Source: Xiphophorus maculatus | Taxonomy: Eukaryota > Chordata > Actinopteri > Cyprinodontiformes > Poeciliidae | Reading direction: 5' to 3' | Assembly: GCF_002775205.1 (NCBI RefSeq) | Contig: NC_036450.1 | Coordinates: 27,120,288-27,184,287 of the forward strand | Length of the DNA stretch: 64,000 bases | Part shown: positions 37,919 through 49,100 of the stretch, piece after piece | Layout of the letters: each line of letters begins with the position of its first letter | Numbering within the stretch: position 1 is the stretch's first letter | Translations under genes and position numbers: made by a program | The notes under the pieces: generated by a model | Told to the model about the DNA's origin: nothing | Seen by the model: only the letters and a program-made list of their open reading frames with translations | Databases searched by the model: none

Positions 37919-38956
37919 TCAGTCCTCCTGCTCTATGCTGTCCTGTCGATCTTCTGTCCTCTTCTCCTTGTGGCATGAGAAGATCCTCCGCATTTCCTCC
38001 TCATACCTGATGAAGTTTTCTCCGAACCGAGCCCAGGCTTTCAACGGGACCGTGATGGTGTTCCTGTATGGCTGGCGCACTTCACTTATTTTTAAGAAAA
38101 CCCCGTAGCGGTTTGAGCCCACATCGAAGTAAAAGCGTTTGTTGTCCACTCGGAAGGACGCTGCCTCCGGTAGCTCGGGGTTATCGAGGCGAGTCCTGGA
38201 GCCCAGTCGGCCATGCTCGTCCACCTCTTCATCTCCATAGTCCTCAATGAGCTGGGACAGGGCGTCTCTGAACTCGATGAGCCCCTGTGCGGGCAGAACG
38301 ATGGTCTGCTCGATGCCCTGGCCATAGTAGCCCATGGAGCCGTGGCCTTTGCTGACGGTCTGTCGTATGCGGAGGAACCTACCTCTCTGGTTCTCCTTGA
38401 GGTCCAGAAAGTACTTCCTGTTGTCTCTCTCAATGAACTCGCTCTTGAGAACTCGGTGGGCATGATCATCGGAGCCTACCGAGCCGGTGGGAGATGCATG
38501 CTGCTCCCGCGCTTTTCTGCGAGCATCATGTCCGCGGCCCTGCCCGTTGCTGCCGTGTTCCTCTGCCAGCTGGGGAGTCTGGGCCAGGCTCCCCCGCAGT
38601 CCGATTCGGGCGTAATAATCGATGAAATCTCCCAGGCAGTATCGCAGAGCCGGAGCCATTGACATGGACAGGGTCAGCTTGCTCTTCCTGATGTTATCAT
38701 GACGCCCTCTCCCGATCCACACCTCGGCTATCTTCAGAAAGCGACCGCGCACACTCTGCTTCACGTCCAGATAGAAGCGTTTCTTCTGGATGTCAACCCG
38801 TTTTGAGGCCAGTTCCTGAATGTCACTTCCCTGCTGCGCTGCTCCAGCCTGGATGTACTGCTGGGGATACGCGTGTCTGGACAGAGAATCGGACGGGATC
38901 TTACCCCTGCTTCTTTCCGTTCCCCTGCAGCACCCATCAGCCATCATCATCATCAT
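37919..38956 (-). CDS. purg: Purine-rich element binding protein gamma (PURG)
   Basis: PURG is a member of the PUR family of single-stranded DNA/RNA-binding proteins. This intronless frame encodes 345 residues. Three PUR repeats are visible: I at about 48-118 ([33 protein letters not shown]), II at about 168-241 ([33 protein letters not shown]) and III at about 265-331 ([28 protein letters not shown]). The VWIGRGR insertion separates PURG from PURA and PURB. The start lies in an (ATG)5 run giving five Met residues; an in-frame TAA directly precedes the first ATG, which fixes the 5' limit though ribosomes could start at any of the five. The C-terminus is acidic ([10 protein letters not shown]). 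A possible AATAAA is at 37381-37386. Any alternative spliced C-terminus cannot be seen. Confidence 0.96.
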   Translation of the reverse strand: MMMMMADGCCRGTERSRGKIPSDSLSRHAYPQQYIQAGAAQQGSDIQELASKRVDIQKKRFYLDVKQSVRGRFLKIAEVWIGRGRHDNIRKSKLTLSMSMAPALRYCLGDFIDYYARIGLRGSLAQTPQLAEEHGSNGQGRGHDARRKAREQHASPTGSVGSDDHAHRVLKSEFIERDNRKYFLDLKENQRGRFLRIRQTVSKGHGSMGYYGQGIEQTIVLPAQGLIEFRDALSQLIEDYGDEEVDEHGRLGSRTRLDNPELPEAASFRVDNKRFYFDVGSNRYGVFLKISEVRQPYRNTITVPLKAWARFGENFIRYEEEMRRIFSCHKEKRTEDRQDSIEQED

Positions 38957-39370
38957 TTATATTCCAGCAGCAGCAGCCTGCACAGGAAAAAGCGACCTCT
39001 CCATTCCCAACATATAGGCTACAGCTGGCTGGAAGAGCACAGGTTCACCTGAAAATGGCTGCGTGCTTTAAAGCTATCAACTCATCCAGTCAGAGTCCAG
39101 AATAAACACCATGTATCCGGTCTCCGATGCGGACTGCTTCCATGTTTCATCAGCGATTTGTGCCGCAGCCTCTCGTTAACACAGGGAACCGGGAACAGCC
39201 GACCTGCTATACAGGAATGAACTCGATGAACCCGTTCACCCCCCGCCCCTCCCGTCCTGAGAAGCCCTCCGTTAAAGAGACGCGACGTCAGCAGTGACTG
39301 AAGGCTGCATTCACTGCAGCTCTTCTCCACTGCGCGGATTTATGGCGGCGTAATGCGGGATCCACCGACT
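38957..39370 (-). promoter_or_regulatory. purg: purg upstream CpG-rich region
   Basis: GC-rich sequence upstream of purg with several CpGs and an ACGTCA half-CRE (about 39285-39291). In mammals the PURG start is close to a divergent WRN; no wrn exon is visible on the plus strand to the right. Confidence 0.4.
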
Positions 39371-39475
39371 CCTGCCCTCCATTCAGGCGAACATCATGTT
39401 CCTGAAGAGAACATGTGAAGCAGGAGGCTGATTTTCTTCCTCTGCGACAAGAGACATTATTCTTCAGAAAAATCC

Positions 39476-39523
<48 letters not shown>
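39476..39523. repeat. (CAT)16 microsatellite
   Basis: An uninterrupted trinucleotide run of 48 bp, about 520 bp upstream of the purg start, which itself contains five CAT units on this strand. Confidence 0.97.
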
Positions 39524-40089
39524 TTCACAGTCCTCCTGATGGCAGAATTATTTCAATCATAAAGACATATTTATAAAAAAAAATAGCCATGGTCAAAAGA
39601 CATTAATTGACTGCAAATTGGTTTACTAGCTTGTAAGACTGACTTGCCGTTTCTTCTCCAATGGGTTAACATAATCAGCACTGAAAATGTAACTTTTATA
39701 AAACAAAATAGGTTTTTTTTAACATATTTGTTAAAACTGTCACTGTGTTATGAGAGATGAGACAGATAATTTGAAAAAAAAAGTCAAGCTCCTCTGCTTG
39801 GTCGCAGTGCTAACTACAGAAATGACTTGATCAGAAACAGCCAATCAATCAGAGCCAGGAAGAGGGTCTGTCCATGAGGCTAGTGTATGAGCTGCTCACA
39901 CCCTCTTCTTGCTCTCTGCTACATTACAGCTTCTCCCCATCAGCATCTGCCAGGAATGAAGGTCAAACAGCTAAAGAGAGAACTTTAAAATTTCTTGTGG
40001 CTGAGTTCTTTGTTCACCACAACAGTTCAGCGCATTCACTTTACAACACACAAGGCTCCAACCCACCATTTCATCATCTGTTGCTTCCT

Positions 40090-40575
40090 TCCATTACACA
40101 AGATAAATGAATACTTTATTAATCCCGAAAGAAAATTGTGTGGCAGACCATCGCTCCCACTTATACAAACAATAAGCACCAAAGACCCAACAGATAAAAA
40201 CACTTGAGTATTAAGAAATAAATAGCACAGTGTGGCGAGAGACACACAAGTTCCCTAGTCTCTCAGTGGAGCACCACACCGTCAGTGGGTGACTCTGATT
40301 GGACAAGATCGCTCTGATCTTGGAGATCGTCCCCTGCTGCACCACCTTCTCCACAGAGTGCAGGCCCAGTCCCACTTCAGAGCCTGTATTCTTAATGAGC
40401 CAATTCAGTATTCTTCTTAATGGTGCCCCACTCCCCAACACACACCACCAGAACAGCACAATGGACACAATGAACCAGTACAACATATACAACAACTTAG
40501 CAGACCCCAAAAGATGCCACCCTTCTTAGACAGTACATCCTGTTCTTGACCTCCTTCTTGACTTGGAGGGAGTAG
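40090..40575 (-). pseudogene. LINE (Rex1/L2-like) 3' remnant
   Basis: Minus-strand translations give degraded reverse-transcriptase C-terminal words (KKEVKNRMYCLRRVASFGVC, then RRILNWLIKNTGSEVGLGL, KIRAILSNQSHPL and RLGNLCVSRHT), followed by a 3' UTR with GGGATTAATAAAGTATTCATTT. Several stops and shifts; no function. Confidence 0.75.
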
Positions 40576-41066
40576 ATGACACAAAGCTACATTTCAAGTA
40601 ACCAAACCTTTTGGGTCAAGACTGTGGCTGATTCTCATGAATCCTCTTCAACTTTATTTTTCTTTGTTGAACAGTAACAGTAAAGTAAATCTCTAACTGC
40701 TGACCCATTGTTACCAATATACATATTTATATGGCAGAAACCTAAATATTAACCTAAATTAAAAACTGTTTATTATAATCAGTTAGAAATTGTAGTTTTC
40801 ATTGAAGGAAAAATCTTCCATTCTACTTCAAATAGCTTACAAGTCACTCCTGTCCCTCCCCCTTTAAAAAAAAAAAAAAAAAAATCTGAAAAAATACTTA
40901 CCAAGAAAGGTGACTCCACATTTTTGCAGACAATTTAGTGTCAGGCCAATTTGACACAAAACTCCTGAATTAAGGAAAAATGTTAAATGTCTGTCAAGAA
41001 GTCACTTGAGCTGTTTTAACCCACAGACCACATGTAGCTCAGATTTTTAAGGCATCTCAAAGAAAC

Positions 41067-41072
41067 TTTATT
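41067..41072 (-). terminator. il6st: Candidate poly(A) signal of il6st
   Basis: AATAAA on the minus strand in the context CAATAAAG, 1.4 kb past the il6st stop. A closer signal on this strand was not noticed. Tentative. Confidence 0.3.
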
Positions 41073-42493
41073 GATACACAATACAGGTTAACTTTAACAA
41101 GGATAACTTGGTTACATTCAAGTGCAGCATATATACTAAAGCTAAAAAAAGACATTATGTAATAAATGATAATGCCTAGCAATGCACATCCCATTTCTGC
41201 AGAGCTGAATGCAAGAAGAACAAGAAGAGGAAGGACAAACCCAAACTGAGCTCTCCATCCCATAGAGCCAAACTCTTCACCAGGTTCTGCTAAATGTAAC
41301 CTCAACACGTCAATGTGAACAGCATGTCTTAATCTAGAATTCAAATGAGAAAAATGAAAGAACTGGATTGGAGCTAAACTGAATTGGATATTAACTGAAC
41401 CAGTTCATTGAGAGAACATGTTGTGAATTGTTATATAAAGAAACTGAACTGAAATGAACACAGGATGAACTACGTAGAGTCAGAATTGAGGTAATAAGAC
41501 GAGAAAAAGAAAAAAATAGTAATGGGTATAAAGCAGAAGTGGAGACATACATCCACTCAGCACTTTTCTGTCAGCAACAAACTGTTGGGCCATAAATAGC
41601 ACTTTTTGGAGTGCTCCAAAAAGCAGTAGTTCTGTTTCTATTACAATATCAAAGTAACACATCTCAATTCTAACTGGTGTTGCGTGATAAACAAGCACCA
41701 TCTTCTGTCTGCAATATATTTGTCAGTTTCATATCACCTAATACCATTTTTGTTTCCAGAAGGACCGAACACTCTGCCCTGTGGAGCCTCCATTTGAGTT
41801 CTGGTGCTACAGACAAGCTGCAGACCACTTTCACAGCAGTCTGCTCTCAGGAACAGGTTTCTGTTCCTCTGGAGATCAGCCTGCAGCTCAGAACAAGCTG
41901 ACTGTAAAGATAGTTTCTCTTCCATCTTTCTGTGGTCCTGCAGTCTACTGTAGAAAATGACTAATTATCTGCAAACATGCTGATGACAGTGTGTTTTGTC
42001 TAATAAGGGTTCACACCCTCTGCAAGAAATGTTGAGAGTATGCACTAAGGAGACAGACCTGACAGTGAGCCTCTGTCCTTCCACAGGTCACATGTTTGAT
42101 ATGTGGGACAGCCTTGCTGTGGTCAAACTAAACACAGTTAAACCAGTTTTCAGATTGAGTTAGTTAACTGCTACGCTACCAGGCAACTTTAACTCTCGGC
42201 AGAAAATACTTGACAAAATCTTCCTCCATTAATGTTCTGAGAAGACAAATTCAGTCTGAATGTCTTGGCAGTTAGAACTCAAAGCTTGCAGGTCCATCAG
42301 TCTGGTGAGGAACAGAGAGGTATACTCTGACTGCCAAGCATTACTGCTACAGGCCGTCATTCACATAATACTTTACAAAGAATTATACAGCCGCACATGT
42401 AAACATGCGTTGAAGTGGAAATGAGTGAGACAATTTTAAAATCACTGTGTCAAAGGCTTAAAATAAAATAAAACGATACAGTGCAACATGTTC

Positions 42494-43102
42494 TTACTGC
42501 GGTCTGTAACCTCCCAACTGTGGCATGTAGCTGGACACTGCTGCTGACTCTGTGTCAGCAGACAGGCTGTCTGGCTCGGTGGTCAGCTCAGTGTCCTCTC
42601 TGAGGGGACAGAAGTCATGATGATCCACCCCCAGCAGCCTGAAGTCATCAGACTCCATGCTGTTCTGGTTCTCTGCACCAGTAAACAGTGACGGCCTGGG
42701 AGGATGCTGGACCTGTCTGCATCCCTCCTGCAGCGACACATCTGGGTGCTCCTCCGAGTCCAGCAGTGGCTGCGTGGACTCGGACCGCGAAAAGATGGAA
42801 TGCTGCGAATGGGAGCTGGGTGTCTGGCCCTTGTAACCGCTGGATGCCACAACAGAGGAGTACTGAACGGTGCTGGCCGTGGAGTCAGCGAGGTCAGGGC
42901 CCTCATCGCTGTCGGAAACGCTCTGGCGCGGCGAGGACATGCAGGAGGAGCCGCCGATCCCGCTGCTGTGCTCCTCAGACAGGTATTTGCCCTTCTTCAG
43001 CGACAGACTGGTCTTATCCTCTTCAAAGCCAAGCTTTACCTCACACACCCCAACATCAAGCACAGACACACCAGACACACAGTTCTCCTTTGGGGTCTCT
43101 TC
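42494..43102 (-). CDS. il6st: il6st coding exon 15 (cytoplasmic tail)
   Basis: Residues 684-885 and the TAA stop. It encodes most of the signalling tail: HSSGIGGSSCMSS, VQYSSV, GYKGQ, SRSESTQPLLDSEE and the C-terminal SSYMPQLGGYRPQ. Acceptor CCTCTGCAG. Confidence 0.97.
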   Translation of the reverse strand, partial: EETPKENCVSGVSVLDVGVCEVKLGFEEDKTSLSLKKGKYLSEEHSSGIGGSSCMSSPRQSVSDSDEGPDLADSTASTVQYSSVVASSGYKGQTPSSHSQHSIFSRSESTQPLLDSEEHPDVSLQEGCRQVQHPPRPSLFTGAENQNSMESDDFRLLGVDHHDFCPLREDTELTTEPDSLSADTESAAVSSYMPQLGGYRPQ

Positions 43103-46100
43103 CTGCAGAGGAACAAAAGATCACTGTCACATCTCAGACCAAAAGAATTTCACCCCAATACAAAATTCAAGGTTTTGTCAGGCATATTAAATATAAATAC
43201 AAAAGTTCACTTTGAATTTAAAACCTAATCCTGACACCAAGAGTCAGATATTTAATATGGAACCCACAGAAAACGAAAGACAGGGCGGAAGTAACTGCAC
43301 GTTTACCTTTGGAGGATAATCAGGAGACCAGTTTCCAATGGTGCTCTCTCCAGGGTTGGGAATCTGGGGCCAGAAGTTCTCCTTTAATCTGAAAGGAAAG
43401 AGAACTCTGACATTACACAGCTATCTGTCAGGAAACCAACAACAACACACATCACGTCTCTAACACAAGACCTTAACGGAGTCTGATCTGGCCTAACTAC
43501 AGAGCAGAAACTGGAGCAGCCCCACCTCCACTGAGCTTTCTTAGAGCAACTTTACAGCATGAATGCTCTTCATAAACTATGTGTTGACGTGCTGACACAC
43601 TATGAAGTTACATCTTGTAGAGAAAGGAAGGAGACAGACAGGACAGTTCCACCTACACATCCTTCTTCAGGAAGCACAGCAGGAGAGCCATGAGAACGAA
43701 GAACAGGAAGCCCAGGCTGACTCCCACCACGATGCCCTCAATCGTTCCTGGAGCTGACAGGAAGACAGCACAACAGATCAGCAACACTTCACATCACCAC
43801 CACGTTTTCCTTTATTTCCACTCAGTTTTTAGCTAATGAATAAAGGTTTATTAATGCTGACAAGCTATTAATACCAGATAGTTTTTTTGTTGTTCTGCAC
43901 CAACGTGCAAACCCACATTCTAGATGAACAACTCGACAACAGGATTCTGCTTCCTGTGGCCTTCCAAAAAGCAAAACTCCGGCTTGTGAACCAGTCCTAA
44001 CCATAGCTGGTACACTGGGAATGAGTTGGACATGTCTGTCCTGATGGACTGGTGACCTGTCCATCTCTCAGAAAGTCAACACCATGTTTTATTTTCCATC
44101 ATCAATCACTTCTTTCCCCTCCTCCAGTGCAGCTTAAAAGCAAACTTATGCACAGACACACTCATCTCTTCCCAAGTGCTTTGCAGTTTATCTAGCTGCC
44201 TTCAACATCTTTCTGCCTTCGCTCACATTCTGCTGCTGTTATTTTATTAGGGCTTTGAATGAATATGTCCTGTTTGTTTAGCTGATGTGAAGCAGCTCCC
44301 TGCAAACAGACTCACCGTATCTCAATGTGGTGAATGAGTGAGGGTTGCTGTTTTTTGAGCCTGCCACGGTTGAAGCGCTGATCCAGACTTCATACTTGGT
44401 GTTGCCCAGCAGTCCAGTCAGAGTGTAAGAGGTTTTGTTAGCTGGAACAGGAATCGATTCTGAACAGAACCAAACAAGTTAGGTTGAGAAGACGGTAAAA
44501 GCTTTGGAGTAAAGACCCAGTTCTGACAGGTAAGAACGTACTCGGGGCCTCGTTCTCCTTTCTGTAGGATATGTTGTAGTTTGTGATGAAGCCCCGCCTC
44601 TTGTCCAGTGGAATCTCATCCCATACCAGCCGAGCATTATCATATGCTGGGTAGCTCTTGTTAATAGTAGGGCCCTGTTCTGGAGCTGGAACCCAAGCAG
44701 AAACATTATTAGAGCTGATCACACCAGACTGCACCCAAGTCAGGTAAACAGAACCACCACTACTCGAATCCGCTCAGGAACTTCCCTAATCGTAAAAGAA
44801 CCAGAACCACCACCCTTAGTGGTGAGGTTGCTGGCCAAATAACAAGCTTCCCAATTTAAGATAATAAAAAAATATGACCCCTGAGAATTAATTAGTTGTT
44901 TTCATATCTTTGCTTTTATTGTTATGACAATATTACCACAAAATATCATGATCAAATTTGAAGTCCCCGTTGCTGCCAGGAAGGTGCTCTGATCAGTTGA
45001 GACCAAAATGCAATGTTTTGATTTCAGTGCAAAACAAGTGAGAAATGACTGAACACATAATCTGCTCTCTGAAAGAAGGCGGGAGCAGCATCATACTGTG
45101 GGGATGTTTCTGTCCGGGTTAGGGCTGCACCGACTGCAGTTTTCTGGCCAATCACTGATCTTTACAAACCCTGACCTGCCCATTCCAATTTTGGCCGATA
45201 CTGATATTTTTGTCTGAAATGTTGTTAAATATAGCAAGACAGTCGCTAAGTTGGTAACAGTGGGGTGACTATTGTTAACTGCAAATCTGCTGACATGACC
45301 TGGTGGGCCGGTCTGTCAGTCAAAGTTCTCTTTCCAAAGCAGCAGAGGACAGCGGTTGATTTTTAGATCTTTGCTGAGGTAGATGAGATTAGTGGATAAG
45401 ATCGGCTTCACATGTAAGTATCAGCCGATCACCCTTCTACCAAAATTAAGGAAATCTGGGGCCAATTTATGGGTGCACCTGTAGTCTGGGTAGCTGGACC
45501 CTGCAGAGTGAAGCAAGTTTAACCAACAGAGATATTCTAGTTATCCAGGTTAAAACATGTGATGACAGTCTGCAAGTGATCTGATCGTGAACAGACCGTA
45601 CAGATGCTACATGTAGTCATTTGGAGAGTATGATGTGCGGTGGGCTTATCATAAGGAAGTCATTTTAGCACAGGAAGATGGTGACTAACCGGAAAGCAGT
45701 CTGACAGTAATCAGTCTTTTAGGTAGATCAGGACCAACTCTACTGAGAAAATCTCTAACAAAGCACAACAGTCTAACTCAGTGAGGAGAACAATTTTCTC
45801 AGGACACAGATTGATTTCCATGGTGACAAATCCAGGTAAGAAGTGAAGCGATTTTACAAAACTGAAAATCCTGGTAAGGTATGATGGGAAGATGAATGGA
45901 ACTGAATACAGAGCACAACTGGAGGAAAAGCTGTAGAGGCTAAAGAAGACCTGAACATCCAACCAGAGCTCTTCACACTAACATACCAATACCAACTGCA
46001 GAGCGCAGGGTTCCCCTAAGTAAATAAAGGTAAACAGATAAAAGAAGACATGGAAGAAAGCGAGAACTAGAGCATCATCCAGTTCGTCTTACCTCCTTGC

Positions 46101-49100
46101 TCCAGATAGGCTTCTCTATGAACCAGCTTCCTGATCCTTCCAGACTGAATGACATAAACTGACACGTTGTAGCGAACAAACTTCTCAAGGCTCCCTGGAT
46201 TTCACATCAGAAAACAAAATAAACAGTTTGATCAAATAAAGATGAACAGTAGGGCTGCAGATTATAAGGATGACATAGAATTATTGCTGCATTGTTCCAC
46301 CACACTCTGCTCACAAAGAGCTGAAAGAGGTGTGGACATATGGAAGTCCATCCATAGCAAGGAACTTGGATGCTGCCAATAAATCTCTACATAAAAACCA
46401 AGCCAGGGCCTGCGAAAGGAGCCATTTTGGCCTGCAGGAGCTGCTCTGATACAGTTCCAATCTCCTGGTGAGCAACAGCTCAATGTTCTGGAGGAGATTT
46501 TAACACAGCTCAGAAACATAAAGAAACTTTCTGAAAGCATGAAGAGGATTCTGCTTTTTAAAAATATGACCTGTTCAAAACCACAAGTGCCAGTTTACAA
46601 CCTTCAATCAAAACTTAATATTTAGTTATATATAATCCATTTTTTATATAGGAAAAATCTCAAGACTCATTGGCTCATTTACAAGCGAGACCAAACACAA
46701 AAAATATAAAACAGTTGAGATTTAGCAGCACTTATGAGCATCCCAGCCAGCAGTTGCATTAGGCTTTTTTGTTGTTCGTCATTTTGACTGACGGCATCAA
46801 AAAAATTCTGTCATATTCTATTTTTATCCGTAAATTTTTAAATGATATTGACATAGACTGTTTAGTTGCATTTAATTTTTGTGTGGTTTGATTAACATTC
46901 AACAAGTTGAACAGAGAATCCGGATTCCATCACGCATCATACAGATAAACACATCTAGCTTATTCTCTGCAGTGACAAAAACGCTGACTGTGGTCCCAAT
47001 AACTACATATAACACATGATATTAAACTACTCGGCTCATGAGCGCTTCACCTGCTGTGATCTGAACACACAGCCTCATAACTTCCCCCTGGTCCACATCT
47101 GAAGGAGAAATCTGTGCTAAAGTTTAGATTGAGCACAAAAAATCCAACCGGACCGGACCAAGCCCACAGATGTTATGTCTGAGCCCAATTTAACCCAACG
47201 GATTAACTTTAGATACCTTAGGCTGAATTAAGCTGGACACCTTATTTTATTTAAGATTTGACTGATTTCATTTTTAGAGAATTATTTGAGTAAACAGTGT
47301 TACTTTTCCCATTTCTTACTTTTGTTTAATATCAACCAGCTCCATTTTTACTCAATCAGGTAACTGCCTGCTCCTTTATTTGGACTATCAGTAGATCAAC
47401 AACAACAACAAAATTAAATGGTCAAAAACGGAATATAACCTTTAATTGCGGTCCTCGTGGTGGTTTTGTTTTCTCTCTGCCAGTCTGTTTTTCCAGGCCT
47501 TGCCCACTCAACTACATATTCAGTTACACCGGTGTTATTTGGCCGTTTCCATTCCACAAACATCTGACCCTCCTGGGTCCACACCTTCAACTCTTCCACC
47601 GTTGGTCGTTCTGAAAGAGAAACACACACTGTTAGCAACACAGAGATAGCTTTTCACCAACTAAAGGACTAATTAAATCTCTTTTTCTTTGAACATTTGT
47701 AACAATAGTAATCATCCAGTCACCTCTACAGGACATTATTTATGCTTTCAAAAATGCTGCTCAACGTTAGAGAAGCAGCACTAAAGACTCTGTAAAGCTC
47801 TGACCAGCTCATACTGATCTTAGTCAATTCTGAATTGTCTTTAAGAATTATATATTATAAGAAAATCTAAGAACCATAGGGATATTTTAAGCCTTCCTGC
47901 ATTGAGCAGACAGTAAGAATGATGGGAGAAAAGGTGATGCTACACCCCATGACAGAGAGCTACTAGGGTTAGAAGAATATTAGTAGAAACATTTTCCAGT
48001 CACATTAGATTGACAAATGTAATGTGACTGTCAATGTCAGCCTGTCAATGTAAGCCTGTAGATGGCAGCCAGGTTTGAGTTCAGCTATGTGTCAGAGCAC
48101 CTATCTGAAACCGTTAGGCGCAGCAGAGCCACCAGTCAGACTGGAGTCCTGCTAATGACACATCACAGCCAGATTTTCTTTAAGCATTTACAGCAGCAAC
48201 TACATTATGTTTATGGTGGTCTGAGTCTCTCTCCACTGGTCTTGTACTTGACTTGGTCTCAGATTAAGTAGCTTTGACTATAACACTAGAAGGTAGTTTA
48301 GTATGTTGTATTTAGGTATTGAAAAAGATTGGATTTCTTAGTTTCCAACCGGCCAATCACTGCTCAGGGTTGGTTGAGTTGAAGAATGAACCAATCCTCA
48401 ACTGCTTTCATGGTGCTTCTCTGACATCTTTTTAACAAGCATGTTAGCATGCTTGTTAAAAAGTTGCTATTGTGCTACCATCCCTTGCTATGATGTCAAA
48501 AGATTTATGTTCAGACAGTTACTGTGAAACAACAGCAGAGCTGAAATCTTTTCAACCTCACCAGACTTTTTAAATACTCTGGTTCTTTAACTTACTAAGT
48601 ATGCATAATGGCAAGAGCACAGCTGCACTGTGTTTTCTACTGTACCTCACCAGTCCAACATGCGCATAAAGGTATTAGTTGTATTCCTTTTCTGTACTGC
48701 AGTCCTAATAAGGCTCTGGGTTTATTCTGCTGACACTGACTGCACGTGTAGGCTAGCTTTAGTGTTGATCTTTCACTGAACATTCAACATAAGGCTTCCA
48801 TATGCACTAGCTGCTATGTTTCATACCAGATGATCTGACAGGGATGCCCAAACACGCCTCTGGAGAAGTCCCCTTGGAATTGTTGGCATTCACACACACT
48901 TTTACAAGCTGTTTATCAGCCAAGGAAATCTTCTTCAGCAGAGTGACTCTGCTCTCACTGGAGTTCTGGTTCTGGTCGGCCAGGATGATCTCCTGCTCCA
49001 AACGTCCATTCTTGGTGTAGGGAATTAAGCCGAATGACGTTATCCTTCCATTGGCATGCTTGGGATCCTGAAAGTCAAAGTCATATACACACACAGGATG

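Larger units (their letters stand above)
39371..42493. other. Intergenic between purg and il6st, with il6st 3' UTR
   Basis: Holds the ATC microsatellite (39476-39523), a LINE remnant (40090-40575), a poly(A) run (40866-40883) and, at its right end, the il6st 3' UTR, which may reach the AATAAA at 41067-41072. No other exon is recognised. Confidence 0.5.

Noticed and set aside
38213-38662. 149-codon plus-strand frame
   Set aside because: It is the antisense shadow of purg.
37919-38956. PURA or PURB instead of PURG
   Set aside because: The VWIGRGR insertion and the overall sequence of the first repeat and linker fit PURG. PURA has a glycine-rich N-terminus and lacks the insertion.
42688-43228. 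Overlapping plus-strand frames of about 175 codons
   Set aside because: They are shadows of the GC-richer il6st last exon on the opposite strand.
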